From Rhynchopus euleeides (taxonomy: Eukaryota; Euglenozoa; Diplonemea; Diplonemida; Diplonemidae), in assembly GCA_963210315.1 (NCBI GenBank), contig OY723245.1:2307910-2371909 (forward strand): 64,000 nucleotides of DNA. The letters run 5' to 3'. How positions within the stretch are numbered: position 1 is the first letter of the stretch; the number at the start of each line of letters is the position of its first letter. The notes under the pieces were generated by a model. The model was not told the DNA's origin. It did not search any database and saw only the letters and a list, made by a program, of their open reading frames with translations. Positions 32,948-43,700 of this stretch are shown piece by piece. The position numbers were made by a program, and so were the translations under genes.

Positions 32948-35900
32948 ATGGACGGGCCATGCGGCGATGGCGCTGGCGTGCCGCGCATCCAGGAGGGGGG
33001 CAGGTCTGCAGAGGCGGCGCCCCAGCAGGACGAACGCCCCCTGCGTGAGCTGTTCTCAGAGGTCTGCGGGACGGTGAAGGGGATTGTGAAGGCGAGCTAC
33101 AGCGACTGCATGAAGCTTGTGGGGATGGAGAACGAGCTGACCCTTGTGTACGAATGCCTCTCGGGGGATGTGGACTGCACGCTCCGCGCCTTCGAAGACC
33201 TGATCCCCGAGCAGATGGAGAAGCGCGACGCGATGTGGGACGACAGCGCAAAGGACAGCGCGGAACAGCTCGAGAAGCTCCAAAGGGAGCTGCAGGCCTC
33301 CGACAGACGCATCGACCTTCTCCGCGAGGTACAACGCACACTCACGAGCCACGTCATCGCGAGGGACGACTCCATCCGCGTCATGCGCACCACCCTCTGG
33401 AAGCACGTCTGCATGCTGAAGACTCAGCTAGGCAATGCATACGCTCATAACCCCGCCGCCTATGACAAGGTCACAGTTCTGGCTGAGACGGGGCCCGCGT
33501 CTGCCTCGCTGATGGCAGGTCTCCTCTCGGAGCATGATGAGAAGTGCCACGCATTGCTGGAGTCGCTCGAGGCTGGGATGGACAGGCTCCTCAACGAGAC
33601 ATCCCGTGCGAATAAGACTGCGCTGAATAAGAAGCAGCTCGCGGAGAAGATCCGGGATTTTGAGGCGAGGCACAACAAGCAGTATGAGGAGCTGAAGAGG
33701 AGGTTTGCGGAGCAGGAGGCGGTGCTGTCGAAGTCGAGCTGCGACAACAAGGCGTACCACAGGCAGCTCTTCGGGCAGGATCGGGACTTTGCGTTCCTCC
33801 TGGGGCTGGCGAGGGTGGAGGCGGAGGAGGAGGCGGGGCGGTGTGCGGAGGCGAGAGTCGAGGAGGCCTTCGCAGAGTCGCTCGCCCTGCAGCGGGCTGC
33901 CTCTCTGGAGGCGCTTGAGGCAAGCCGCGCCCTCCTCGCCGAGAAGGCGGTCTCCGAAAGCTACCTCACCCAGCTCAACGACTCGGAGCTGCGGCAGTTC
34001 GCCTCACTCAAGAAGGCATTCCACATCTCCGACCCGGATGGCGAACCCCGCTCCGCCAGCCTCCAGGTCCACCTCCGCCGCCACCGCGCCGACGGAGCCA
34101 TCACAGAGCACGGCGACCTCCCCCCCCAGAACCCCCTCCTGCAAGTCGGCGGGGATGACGACCTCCACCTCGTCCTCGAGGTAGGGCTCTACAGCGGAGA
34201 ACACCGCGTCTCCTCCGTTTCTGCCCTGGAGGCTGAGGGGGACCTCACGCTGCCGGGGTGTGTCGACGTGTCGCGCCTCGCACACGCCGCACAGGTGTTG
34301 TGCAATCTCCCCCCACCTCCTGACTCCCACCCGCGCCGCCGGAGGCGGCGCCGGCGGGGGCAGCAGTCACGCTCGTCGTCTTCCTCGTCCTCCTCCACCC
34401 GCTGTGATGTCTACACCGCCCCAGGTTTAGGAGGTGGTCTGCGCCCCGGCCTGCATGTCCGAATGGGGATCCACGAGCGGAGTGTGGCATATGGTGGTGG
34501 AATGGAGAGCGGCGAGGAGGCGGTGTCGCCGTTGCGGCGGCACTCCTACGACACGGCGGATGTTGTGGTGCGGAGGGGGGAGGAGGGTGGGGTTGGGGTT
34601 GGGAGCCCTGCGGACGGCAGGGCTGCCGTGCTGCAGGGGTTGGATGCGCGGAGGGCGAAGTCGCTTGGCAATGCGGAGGCGGATCCGTGGGGGGGGATCC
34701 CGCCGCGCCTCGCGCAGGGTGGGGGTGGTGGTGGTGGTGACGGCGGCGGCAGCGCGAGCAGCCGCAGCGGGCGTGACAACTCCAGCGGGAGCGGGTCTGA
34801 GGGGGGGATTGTGGGGATCGGCAGCGAGGCGGATGCCGGGCGGGTCCTGGTGCCGCACCGGCGCAAGGATTACACGGAGAGGTTTGGGGCGGACTACTCC
34901 CAGGATGAGTTTGGCGCGAAGGGGGGTCGTGGCGGTGGTGGTGGTGGTGGGGCGGGGGGCTCCCCGCAGCAGCAACAGCAGCACCGCCCGCTGGGTCTGG
35001 CGCAGCGGAAGCCGCCCCGGCGGGGCGGCGGAGGAGGCGCTGTCCCCCCTGCTGCCAGCGGCAGCGGCGGGAGGGGGGACAGCGGCGCCAAAACGGGGGG
35101 CGGCAGGGGCAGCAGCGGGAAGTCCCCACAGCCGCAGGATAACGCCACCCCCCGCCCTGCGGGTGGGGGGGCTCCCGCTGCTGCCGGGGTGCAGGCGGCA
35201 GGCGCCCCACCGCAGCCCCACGACAAGCGGCGTGGGAAAGGCAGGGGGGGAGGCCAGCAGCAGCAGCAGCAAGGCAAATCACCCCGAGCGCACCCCCCGC
35301 CGCCGCCCCACCACCGGCACCAGCAGGATGGAGATGCATGTCTGGGCGTGGGTGATCCTGCTGCTGATGCGGGGGGCTTCCACAGAGCTCTGACGATGCC
35401 GCAGCTGAGGTCGGGCGGCGGCGGCGGCGGAGGCACCTCCGAGGCGACTCCACGGGGGGGGCGTGGCGGGGGGGACAGGCTGCACCGCGGTGTCCGGCGT
35501 GCCGTCGCAGTCAGCACCGCTGTGGAGCAGCAGCAGCAGAGGGGGCAGCGCGGGGCAGCGAAGTGCCCCACCTCGGAGAGCTTCCTCGAGTTCCAGCAGC
35601 ACACGCCTTTGATGACACACCCGGAGGCGAAGGAGGCGCCGCAGGAAGCCTCGGCGCAGGCCTACAGCTGCGAGGGGGACGCAGCGAAGGCTGTCGGCAT
35701 CCCTCTCTGCGTCGGGATGTTTGTGTCGAAGCTGAGGCGAGCCCTGCGGCGGCGCCGCCAGGCTGTCGCGGTGGAGCAGTCCTCCTCCCCCCGCTCGTCC
35801 CGCTCCGGCCGCTCGCCCTGGCGGGCTGCGCCCGGTGTGTCCTGCGAGGGGCTGTCACCGAGGGGGTCGCCCTACTCCACGCCGTGCACGTCGCCCCTGC

Positions 35901-36955
35901 ACCGCGGGAGATCCGCACGGCAGCGCGCGTTGCGCTCTGCCACGGATGGCAATGTGGGGTTGCCCCAGATGAGCTTCTCGCTGTCGGGCCCGGAGGACAG
36001 CAGCGCGAGCTTTGTGGAGCAGATTACGCATCAGCAGCCGCCGCCTCAGGAGGAGGCCAGGCATGTCGTGTCGACGGATCGCGCGACGTCGGCAGACCCG
36101 CCGCAAGCGGTGGGGCTGCTGGGCAGCTCTGCCAGGGTGGGGTCTGCCATGTCGCGCCAGGAGTCCCAGGGAGGGGGGGGGCCGCGGTGGTCGATTTTCT
36201 CCGCCGACTTCGCGGAGCTGTCGCGGGAGGAGCAGATCGCGCGCGCTGCGACGGAGCTGAAGGTGCTGGTGTCGGGTGGGGTGAAGGGGCTGCACGGCGC
36301 GGTGGTGGTGCTGTCGCGCCTCCTCCTGGGGCAGGGCTCGGACTACCTGGAGATGATGGCGGAGGACGACGAGGCGGCGGGGCGGCAGCGGCACACCGTT
36401 GCGCTGAGACCCCCTGACCTGCGGTTTGACGACACCTCGTCCATCCCGAATGTGCTGGCGAAAACATCGCTTGCGAAGAAGTGGGATGCGACGTGCAGCC
36501 AGATCGCCGCTGTGCGGGAGTCGATCTTCGACAGGCCCTGCAGCGGGCTGCACACACCGGACGTCCCCCGTCAGGCCGGGGCAGCGGACCCCCCAGGCAG
36601 GGCAAGGCAGATCAAACGTGCTATGCTGGGCACAACGCTCGCCGTGTGTGCGGAGGCCTGCCCCAGCGAGGGGGGTGCCGTTGCGGCTGCGCCCCCCCAG
36701 GACAGCCGGACGTCGCCGTGTGTGCCCGGGGCGATCCTGTCGCTCTTGCCTGACTCTGTGCCGCGGGATGGTGTCTCGCGGAAGCCGGCCCCCCCAGGCG
36801 GGGGGGTGAAGGGGGGGCATCCAGCTCGTGTGAGGTGCCCCGCGAGCGTTCCCGTGTTCAGGACTGCGCCCAGTATGCCCTCGCAGACTGGGCGTCCTGT
36901 TTCGGCGAATAAGTGGCGTGTGCTGACGGATTCGGCTTCGGCGATGATTCTGTAA
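32948..36955 (+). CDS. Large coiled-coil and low-complexity protein, unknown function
   Basis: A single frame of 1335 residues from ATG at 32948; the in-frame extension to 32645 has no ATG and is Pro-rich. Residues ~25-350 are helical and coiled-coil (LRELFSEVCGTVKGIV, EQLEKLQRELQASDRRIDLLREVQ, KIRDFEARHNKQYEELKRRFAEQE). About 355-460 is a mixed region ending in an Arg-run and Ser-run. About 490-900 is low complexity with Gly, Gln, Pro and Ser tracts, where the nucleotide sequence is repetitive and other frames also stay open. A basic patch with RSS/RSGRSP motifs lies around 940-1000. A conserved-looking helical block near 1080-1180 (DFAELSREEQIARAATELKVLV) precedes a disordered end. No enzyme motif. 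Frame continuity through the low-complexity part depends on base-perfect sequence. It may be a scaffold. Confidence 0.75.
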   Translation: MDGPCGDGAGVPRIQEGGRSAEAAPQQDERPLRELFSEVCGTVKGIVKASYSDCMKLVGMENELTLVYECLSGDVDCTLRAFEDLIPEQMEKRDAMWDDSAKDSAEQLEKLQRELQASDRRIDLLREVQRTLTSHVIARDDSIRVMRTTLWKHVCMLKTQLGNAYAHNPAAYDKVTVLAETGPASASLMAGLLSEHDEKCHALLESLEAGMDRLLNETSRANKTALNKKQLAEKIRDFEARHNKQYEELKRRFAEQEAVLSKSSCDNKAYHRQLFGQDRDFAFLLGLARVEAEEEAGRCAEARVEEAFAESLALQRAASLEALEASRALLAEKAVSESYLTQLNDSELRQFASLKKAFHISDPDGEPRSASLQVHLRRHRADGAITEHGDLPPQNPLLQVGGDDDLHLVLEVGLYSGEHRVSSVSALEAEGDLTLPGCVDVSRLAHAAQVLCNLPPPPDSHPRRRRRRRRGQQSRSSSSSSSSTRCDVYTAPGLGGGLRPGLHVRMGIHERSVAYGGGMESGEEAVSPLRRHSYDTADVVVRRGEEGGVGVGSPADGRAAVLQGLDARRAKSLGNAEADPWGGIPPRLAQGGGGGGGDGGGSASSRSGRDNSSGSGSEGGIVGIGSEADAGRVLVPHRRKDYTERFGADYSQDEFGAKGGRGGGGGGGAGGSPQQQQQHRPLGLAQRKPPRRGGGGGAVPPAASGSGGRGDSGAKTGGGRGSSGKSPQPQDNATPRPAGGGAPAAAGVQAAGAPPQPHDKRRGKGRGGGQQQQQQGKSPRAHPPPPPHHRHQQDGDACLGVGDPAADAGGFHRALTMPQLRSGGGGGGGTSEATPRGGRGGGDRLHRGVRRAVAVSTAVEQQQQRGQRGAAKCPTSESFLEFQQHTPLMTHPEAKEAPQEASAQAYSCEGDAAKAVGIPLCVGMFVSKLRRALRRRRQAVAVEQSSSPRSSRSGRSPWRAAPGVSCEGLSPRGSPYSTPCTSPLHRGRSARQRALRSATDGNVGLPQMSFSLSGPEDSSASFVEQITHQQPPPQEEARHVVSTDRATSADPPQAVGLLGSSARVGSAMSRQESQGGGGPRWSIFSADFAELSREEQIARAATELKVLVSGGVKGLHGAVVVLSRLLLGQGSDYLEMMAEDDEAAGRQRHTVALRPPDLRFDDTSSIPNVLAKTSLAKKWDATCSQIAAVRESIFDRPCSGLHTPDVPRQAGAADPPGRARQIKRAMLGTTLAVCAEACPSEGGAVAAAPPQDSRTSPCVPGAILSLLPDSVPRDGVSRKPAPPGGGVKGGHPARVRCPASVPVFRTAPSMPSQTGRPVSANKWRVLTDSASAMIL

Positions 36956-37734
36956 TGTGGAGGTGGTGGTGCCGTGGTCTGATTTTGTTGCAGAGTGGAG
37001 GGAGGTGGGGGGGGGGGGCAGGTTCGGTCTGTTCGCCCGCGCTCTTTCAATCATGCCTTCAGAGGTGTTTTTCTGTGCCTCGTTTGGTATTTTTGGTTGT
37101 TTCCTTGCCTGCGGCAGCCAAATCCAGCCAGAAAGAAAAACGAACATCGGGTTTTCATTGTGCCCTCTCCCCCCTCCTCCCGGCAGCATAACACGGGGGT
37201 GTTCTTGCAGCGCGTGTGTGATCTCTCTGGAGGTTCGGCTGCTTCTCTTCGCGGCAGCAACCAAGAGCTCTGCTCCACTCCTTCCCACAACACCCCGGAT
37301 GTGTGCACACAGACACGAGTGGCTCCTGCACCTCCCGGTGGTTGGGACACTTGATGTGCCTTACTGGTGGGCTGAATGCGGTGCGGGTGGTCTCCCCACA
37401 GCGCCTGCCCCGTCTATGCCAAGCTTACCAGCCTGACAAGATGTGAAGCCAGGGCCATGTCGAAGCCAAAGAGAAAGCGGCTGATGTAGAAGCATCGGGC
37501 AACGAGAACTGCGCCGCACCCGCCCACCCCCCTTGGTCTCTGCGTGCAGCACGTGTAAGCTTTGCCCATTTTCCACGAGAATCCAGAAAGTTAGCGACAA
37601 GCCTGCCGTCTGGTCCAGCTTTTGTATTGCAGAAGAAGTGGTTCATACGCATGTGCACAGCCCACACGACACACCCCGGCCCAGCCAGGAGGACGAATCT
37701 AACGACAAGCCTGTAGCAAAGAGGGGCTCTCATC
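36956..37734. other. Intergenic, no gene seen
   Basis: Short frames only. It includes the 3' flank of the coiled-coil gene and the 5' flank of the giant gene, with mixed pyrimidine tracts and no single obvious acceptor. Confidence 0.5.
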
Positions 37735-40700
37735 ATGTCACGGAGAGCGGTGCTGCTGCTGGCCGCAGCCGGCAGCGCGTTGGCTGCGTGTCCGGATCAG
37801 ACAGACCAAGCAGCGTGCGCAGGGGCCGGTTGCCTCTGGAACACGCTGTGGGCTCCGAATCTCTGCACCTCAGACCCATGCAAGCCGAAGCTGAACCAGC
37901 AGACGTGCACGCCTGTGTCACAGACAGTGCCCTTCCCGTGCTCTGCACCGGAGGGTGATCAGGAATTCTGCAGCGTGGCAGTGTGCCACTACGATGCACA
38001 GGCGCAGGAGTGCCAGGTTGCCAAGTGCCTCTTCCAGGATGCAGCGAGTTGCAGCGGGGGGTGCACGTGGAAGGCGCCTACGACGTTTACAGGCACTGAG
38101 GCACCATCCGAGAAGGTCAGCTACTGCGTTGCGGACTACTGCACGGGTCTGGGGGAGGCAGTCTGCCAGAGCCAGCCGGGTTGCGAGTGGGCGGCGCCGA
38201 CCTGCGGCCCCTCAGCCTGCGGGGTGCACCCGAACGAGGTTGCGTGCTCACACGACGCGAAGTGCGAATGGGACGACACCGGCGTGTGCAAGGGGACCGT
38301 GTGCGGTGCAGTCGGGACAGCGGGGCCGTGCAACACTGATGCGAAGTGCATGTGGGACCCCGATGTGAATGCATGCATCGGAAAGACGTGCGACATCTAC
38401 AACCACCCAGCGGACCGGTGCAAGTGCTTGGAAGACACGGCCTGCACGTGGCATGAGGCGGGCGCCGACTCCTTCTGCACCACCCCGCAGTTCAACACGT
38501 GCCCGGACCTGGACATCGCATTCGTGCTGGACGGGTCGGGTTCGATGCGCCGCTCCTTCGGTCGCCACCCGCACGGCTTCTACGGGCTGATGGAGATCCT
38601 GCGTGAGTGGATGGTGACTGTGCCGCTGACTGGGGACGACCACACGGTGGGGGCAGCTGCGAAGACCAACACAGGCGCGTTCCGTATGACCTTCATCCAG
38701 TTCTCGATGGCAGAGGCACGCCCGGACCAGGACCACCCGATGGGGTGTGCTGTGGGGCAGTGCACGAACGGGCTGCTGTCCGGCAATCGTGCCGAGCTTC
38801 AGGGAGACATCACCTGGCACGAAAACAACTACCAGGCGCAGTGGACGTACCTGCACGACGCGCTGAAGGATGTTGCGGACCACACCTTCCTCCCGACGCA
38901 GAGCCCCCCCGGGCGCCAGCACATTGTCATCATCATTGCCGACGGTGGGATCACAGACATCGACGGCGATGCATGCTGCGAGACTCGGTGCGGGGATCAG
39001 AGGTGCATTGACCGGAAGTGGTTGCCGCGCTACCCTACGATGTTGAACGACGCGCAGGCGAAGCTGCGGTCTGAGGGCGTGACGGTGTTCGGGATTGTGA
39101 TGCGGCGCTTCGACTACCACACCTTCCAGGACGACAACGCACAGACGAAGCTGACCCCGCTGGTGAGCACACCCACGGACACGCACTTCATGAACCTGAT
39201 GCTGGACGAGATCCCGACGAAGGTGCTCAACACCCTGTGCGACCCGAACAGCAAGTTCGGGAAGGTTGTGGTCAAGACGACAACAGGCGCGGGGTGCGCA
39301 TTGAAGGACAGCAAGACCTGCGCTGCAACAGCTGCGTGCCAGTGGGACGACGCGAAGGCGAAGTGTGCGGACTCCAGCTGCTACCCGCTGTGCACACAGC
39401 AGAAGTGCGATGCCAACACCCTGTGCAAGTGGAGTGGCATCCGCTGTGACCTGAAGCCTCCGGCATGTACGTCGAAGGACGAGACGCAGTGCAAGGCGGA
39501 GGCGAAGTGCCTGTGGAACCCGCTGTGGGCCGACAAGTGCATCAACAACCCGTGCTTGCCTAAGACCAACCACGACTCGTGTGTTGCCACTGTGACGACA
39601 ATGCCGGCACCCTGCGACACGACCAACACCAATGTGGACTTCTGCGAGCTGGAGGTGTGTGACTTCGACGACGTGACGCCGTCGTGCAATGTCAAGAAGT
39701 GCCTGCAAGTGTCGAAGGACACATGCGAGAAGGAGCCCGGATGTGTGTGGACCGGGAAGCTGGCATCCCCACCTGCGAAGGTGTCTCCCGCTGACAAGGT
39801 GACCATGTGCAGCCCGAAGCCGTGCTCCCACACGCAGCAGGCAGACTGCACGAAGGACCCGCTGTGCAAGTGGGACAGCACGAACAAGTGTGTTGTGACG
39901 GACGCGTGCAAGCTCCACACCGACGAGCTGACTTGTCACAAGGACACGAAGTGCCATTGGGATGTGAAGGGAACACCCGTTGTCTGCACTGCGTCCCCGT
40001 GTGCGAAGCACACATCGCAGTCCCCGTGCGACACGGACGCGACGTGTACGTGGACGAAGGTGAACGCGGTCGACGTGTGTATCCCCAAGACGTGCGACAA
40101 GCACACCGCAAAGTGCCCCTGCGACGCCGACAAGGACTGCGTGTGGCACCACGGGCCGCAGGGTGCATTCTGCACCTTCCCGAAGTTCAACACGTGCCCG
40201 GACCTGGACATCGCATTTGTGCTGGACGGGTCGGGTTCGATGCGCCGCTCCTTCGGTCGCCACCCGCACGGCTTCTACGGGCTGATGGAGATCCTGCGTG
40301 AGTGGATGGTGACTGTGCCGCTGACTGGGGACGACCACACGGTGGGGGCAGCTGCGAAGACCAACACAGGCGCGTTCCGTATGACCTTCATCCAGTTCTC
40401 GATGGCAGAGGCACGCCCGGACCAGGACCACCCTGTGGGCTGTGCTGTGGGGCAGTGCACGGACGGGCTGCTGTCCGGCAATCGTGATGAGCTGCAGGGA
40501 GACATCACCTGGCACGAGGAGAACTACCAGGCGCAGTGGACGTACCTGCACGACGCGCTGAAGGATGTTGCGGACCACACCTTCCTCCCGACGCAGAGCC
40601 CCCCCGGGCGCCAGCACGTCGTCATCATCATTGCCGACGGTGGGATCACAGACATCGACGGCGATGCATGCTGCGAGACGCAGTGCGGGGATCCCCGCTG

Positions 40701-43700
40701 TGTGGATCGCAACTGGAAGCCCACGTACCCTACTATGCTGACCGACGCGCAGGCGAAGCTGCGGTCTGAGGGCGTGACGGTGTTCGGGATTGTGATGCGG
40801 CGCTTCGACTACCACACCTTCCAGGACGACAACGCACAGACGAAGCTGACCCCGCTGGTGAGCACACCCACGAGCACGCACTTCATGAACCTGATGCTGG
40901 ACGAGATCCCGTCGAAGGTGCTCAACACCCTGTGCGACCCGAACAGCAAGTTCGGTCAGGTTGTGGTGCAGAACCCCCCCGGTTGCGCAGCACAGAAGGA
41001 GGCGGCAGTGTGCGTGTCGGACAAGGCGTGCGTGTGGGACAAGGTCGCCACGGTTTGCAAGGAGTCCGTGTGCTACCCGCTGTGCACGGAGACGGACTGC
41101 AAGAAGAACCCTTTGTGCGCCTGGAACACGACAGAATGTGTCCAGAAGCCGCCCGGCTGCCTCGCGAAGGACCAGACGCAGTGCAAGGCGGACAAGACCT
41201 GCCTGTGGGACCCGCTGTGGGCCGACAAGTGCATCGACAACCCCTGCCTGCCTCCGACGAAGGAAACCGACTGCCATGCCGTGGGTGTGACGATGCCGGT
41301 GCCGTGCGACTCGCCTGCCGCAGACCCCGACTTCTGCAAACTGGATGTGTGCCAGTTCGACGCAAAGAAGCAGCCGTCGTGCGAAGTGAAGAAGTGCCTG
41401 CAGGTGTCGAAGGACACATGCGAGAAGGAGCCCGGATGTGTGTGGACCGGGAAGCTGGCCTCCCCACCTGCGACGGTGTCTCCCACAGACAAGGTGAACA
41501 TGTGCAGCCCGAAGCCGTGCTCCCACACGCAGCAGGCAGACTGCACGAAGGACCCGCTGTGCAAGTGGGACAGCACGAACAAGTGTGTTGTGACGGACGA
41601 GTGCCAACGCCACACAGACGAGCTGAAGTGTGACAAGGACGCGAAGTGCCATTGGGATGTGAAGGGATCGCCGGCTGTCTGCACTGAGACCCCGTGTGCG
41701 AAGCACACATCGCAGTCCCCGTGCGACACGGACGGCAAGTGTATGTGGACGAAGGTGAACGCGGTCGACGTGTGTGTCCCCAAGACGTGCGACAAGCACA
41801 CCGCAAAGTGCCCCTGCGACACCGATAAGGACTGCGTGTGGCACCACGGGCCACAGGGTGCATTCTGCACCACCCCGCAGTTCAACACGTGCCCGGACCT
41901 GGACATCGCGTTCGTGCTGGACGGGTCGGGTTCGATGCGCCGCTCCTTCGGTCGCCACCCGCACGGCTTCTACGGGCTGATGGAGCTCCTGCGTGAGTGG
42001 ATGGTGACTGTGCCGCTGACTGGGGACGACCACACGGCGGGGGCAGCCGGCGCATCGCGTGGCAAAGGTTTCCGTATGACCTTCATCCAGTTCTCGATGG
42101 CAGAGGCACGCCCGGACCAGGACCATCCGATGGGGTGTGCTGTGGGGCAGTGCACGAACGGGCTGCTGTCTGGCAGGCGTGACGAGCTTCAGGGAGACAT
42201 CACCTGGCACGAGGACAACTACCAGGCGCAGTGGACGTACCTGCACGACGCGCTGAAGGATGTTGCGGACCACACCTTCCTCCCGACGCAGAGCCCTCCG
42301 TGGAGACAGCACGTCGTCATCATCATTGCCGACGGTGGGATCACTGACATCGACGGCGATGCATGCTGCGCGGACAGCTGTGGGAACCCGCGCTGTGTGG
42401 ACCGCCGTTGGAAGCCGACATACCCTAAGATGCTGAATGACGCGCAGGCGAAGCTGCGGTCTGAGGGCGTGACGGTGTTCGGGATTGTGATGCGGCGATT
42501 CGACTACCACACCTTCCAGGACGACAACGCACAGACGAAGCTGACCCCGCTGGTGAGCGAGCCTTCCTACGACCACTTCATGAACCTGATGCTGGACGAG
42601 ATCCCGTCGAAGGTGCTCAACACCCTGTGCGACGCAAACAGCAAGTTCGGAAAGGTTGTGGTCGGGGGGCACAAAACAGGTTGTGCTGTCCAGAAGGAGG
42701 CGGCAGTGTGCGTGTCGGACAAGGCGTGCGTGTGGGACAAGGTCGCCACGGTTTGCAAGGAGTCCGTGTGCTACCCGCTGTGCACGGAGACGGACTGCAA
42801 GAAGAACCCTTTGTGCGCCTGGAACACGACAGAATGTGTCCAGAAGCCGCCCGGCTGCCTCGCGAAGGACCAGACGCAGTGCAAGGCGGACAAGACCTGC
42901 CTGTGGGACCCGCTGTGGGCCGACAAGTGCATCGACAACCCCTGCCTGCCTCCGACGAAGGAAACCGACTGCCATGCCGTGGGTGTGACGATGCCGGTGC
43001 CGTGCGACTCGCCTGCCGCAGACCCCGACTTCTGCAAACTGGATGTGTGCCAGTTCGACGCAAAGAAGCAGCCGTCGTGCGAAGTGAAGAAGTGCCTGCA
43101 GGTGTCGAAGGACACATGCGAGAAGGAGCCCGGATGTGTGTGGACCGGGAAGCTGGCCTCCCCACCTGCGACGGTGTCTCCCACAGACAAGGTGAACATG
43201 TGCAGCCCGAAGCCGTGCTCCCACACGCAGCAGGCAGACTGCACGAAGGACCCGCTGTGCAAGTGGGACAGCACGAACAAGTGTGTTGTGACGGACGAGT
43301 GCAAACGCCACACAGACGAGCTGAAGTGTGACAAGGACGCGAAGTGCCATTGGGATGTGAAGGGATCGCCGGCTGTCTGCACTGAGACCCCGTGTGCGAA
43401 GCACACATCGCAGTCCCCGTGCGACACGGACGCGAAGTGTACGTGGACGAAGGTGAACACGGTGGACGTGTGTGTCCCCAAGACGTGCGACCACCACAAA
43501 GAGCGGTGTCCGTGCCAAGCCGACAAGGACTGCGTGTGGCACCACGGGCCACAGGGTGGCTTCTGCACCATCCCGAAGTTCAACACGTGCCCGGACCTGG
43601 ACATCGCATTCGTGCTGGACGGGTCGGGTTCGATGCGCCGCTCCTTCGGTCGCCACCCGCACGGCTTCTACGGGCTGATGGAGCTCCTGCGTGAGTGGAT

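Noticed and set aside
34245-35453. Long alternative frames on both strands in the low-complexity region
   Set aside because: GC-rich repetitive DNA keeps several frames open; only the frame from 32948 has coiled-coil domains on both sides.
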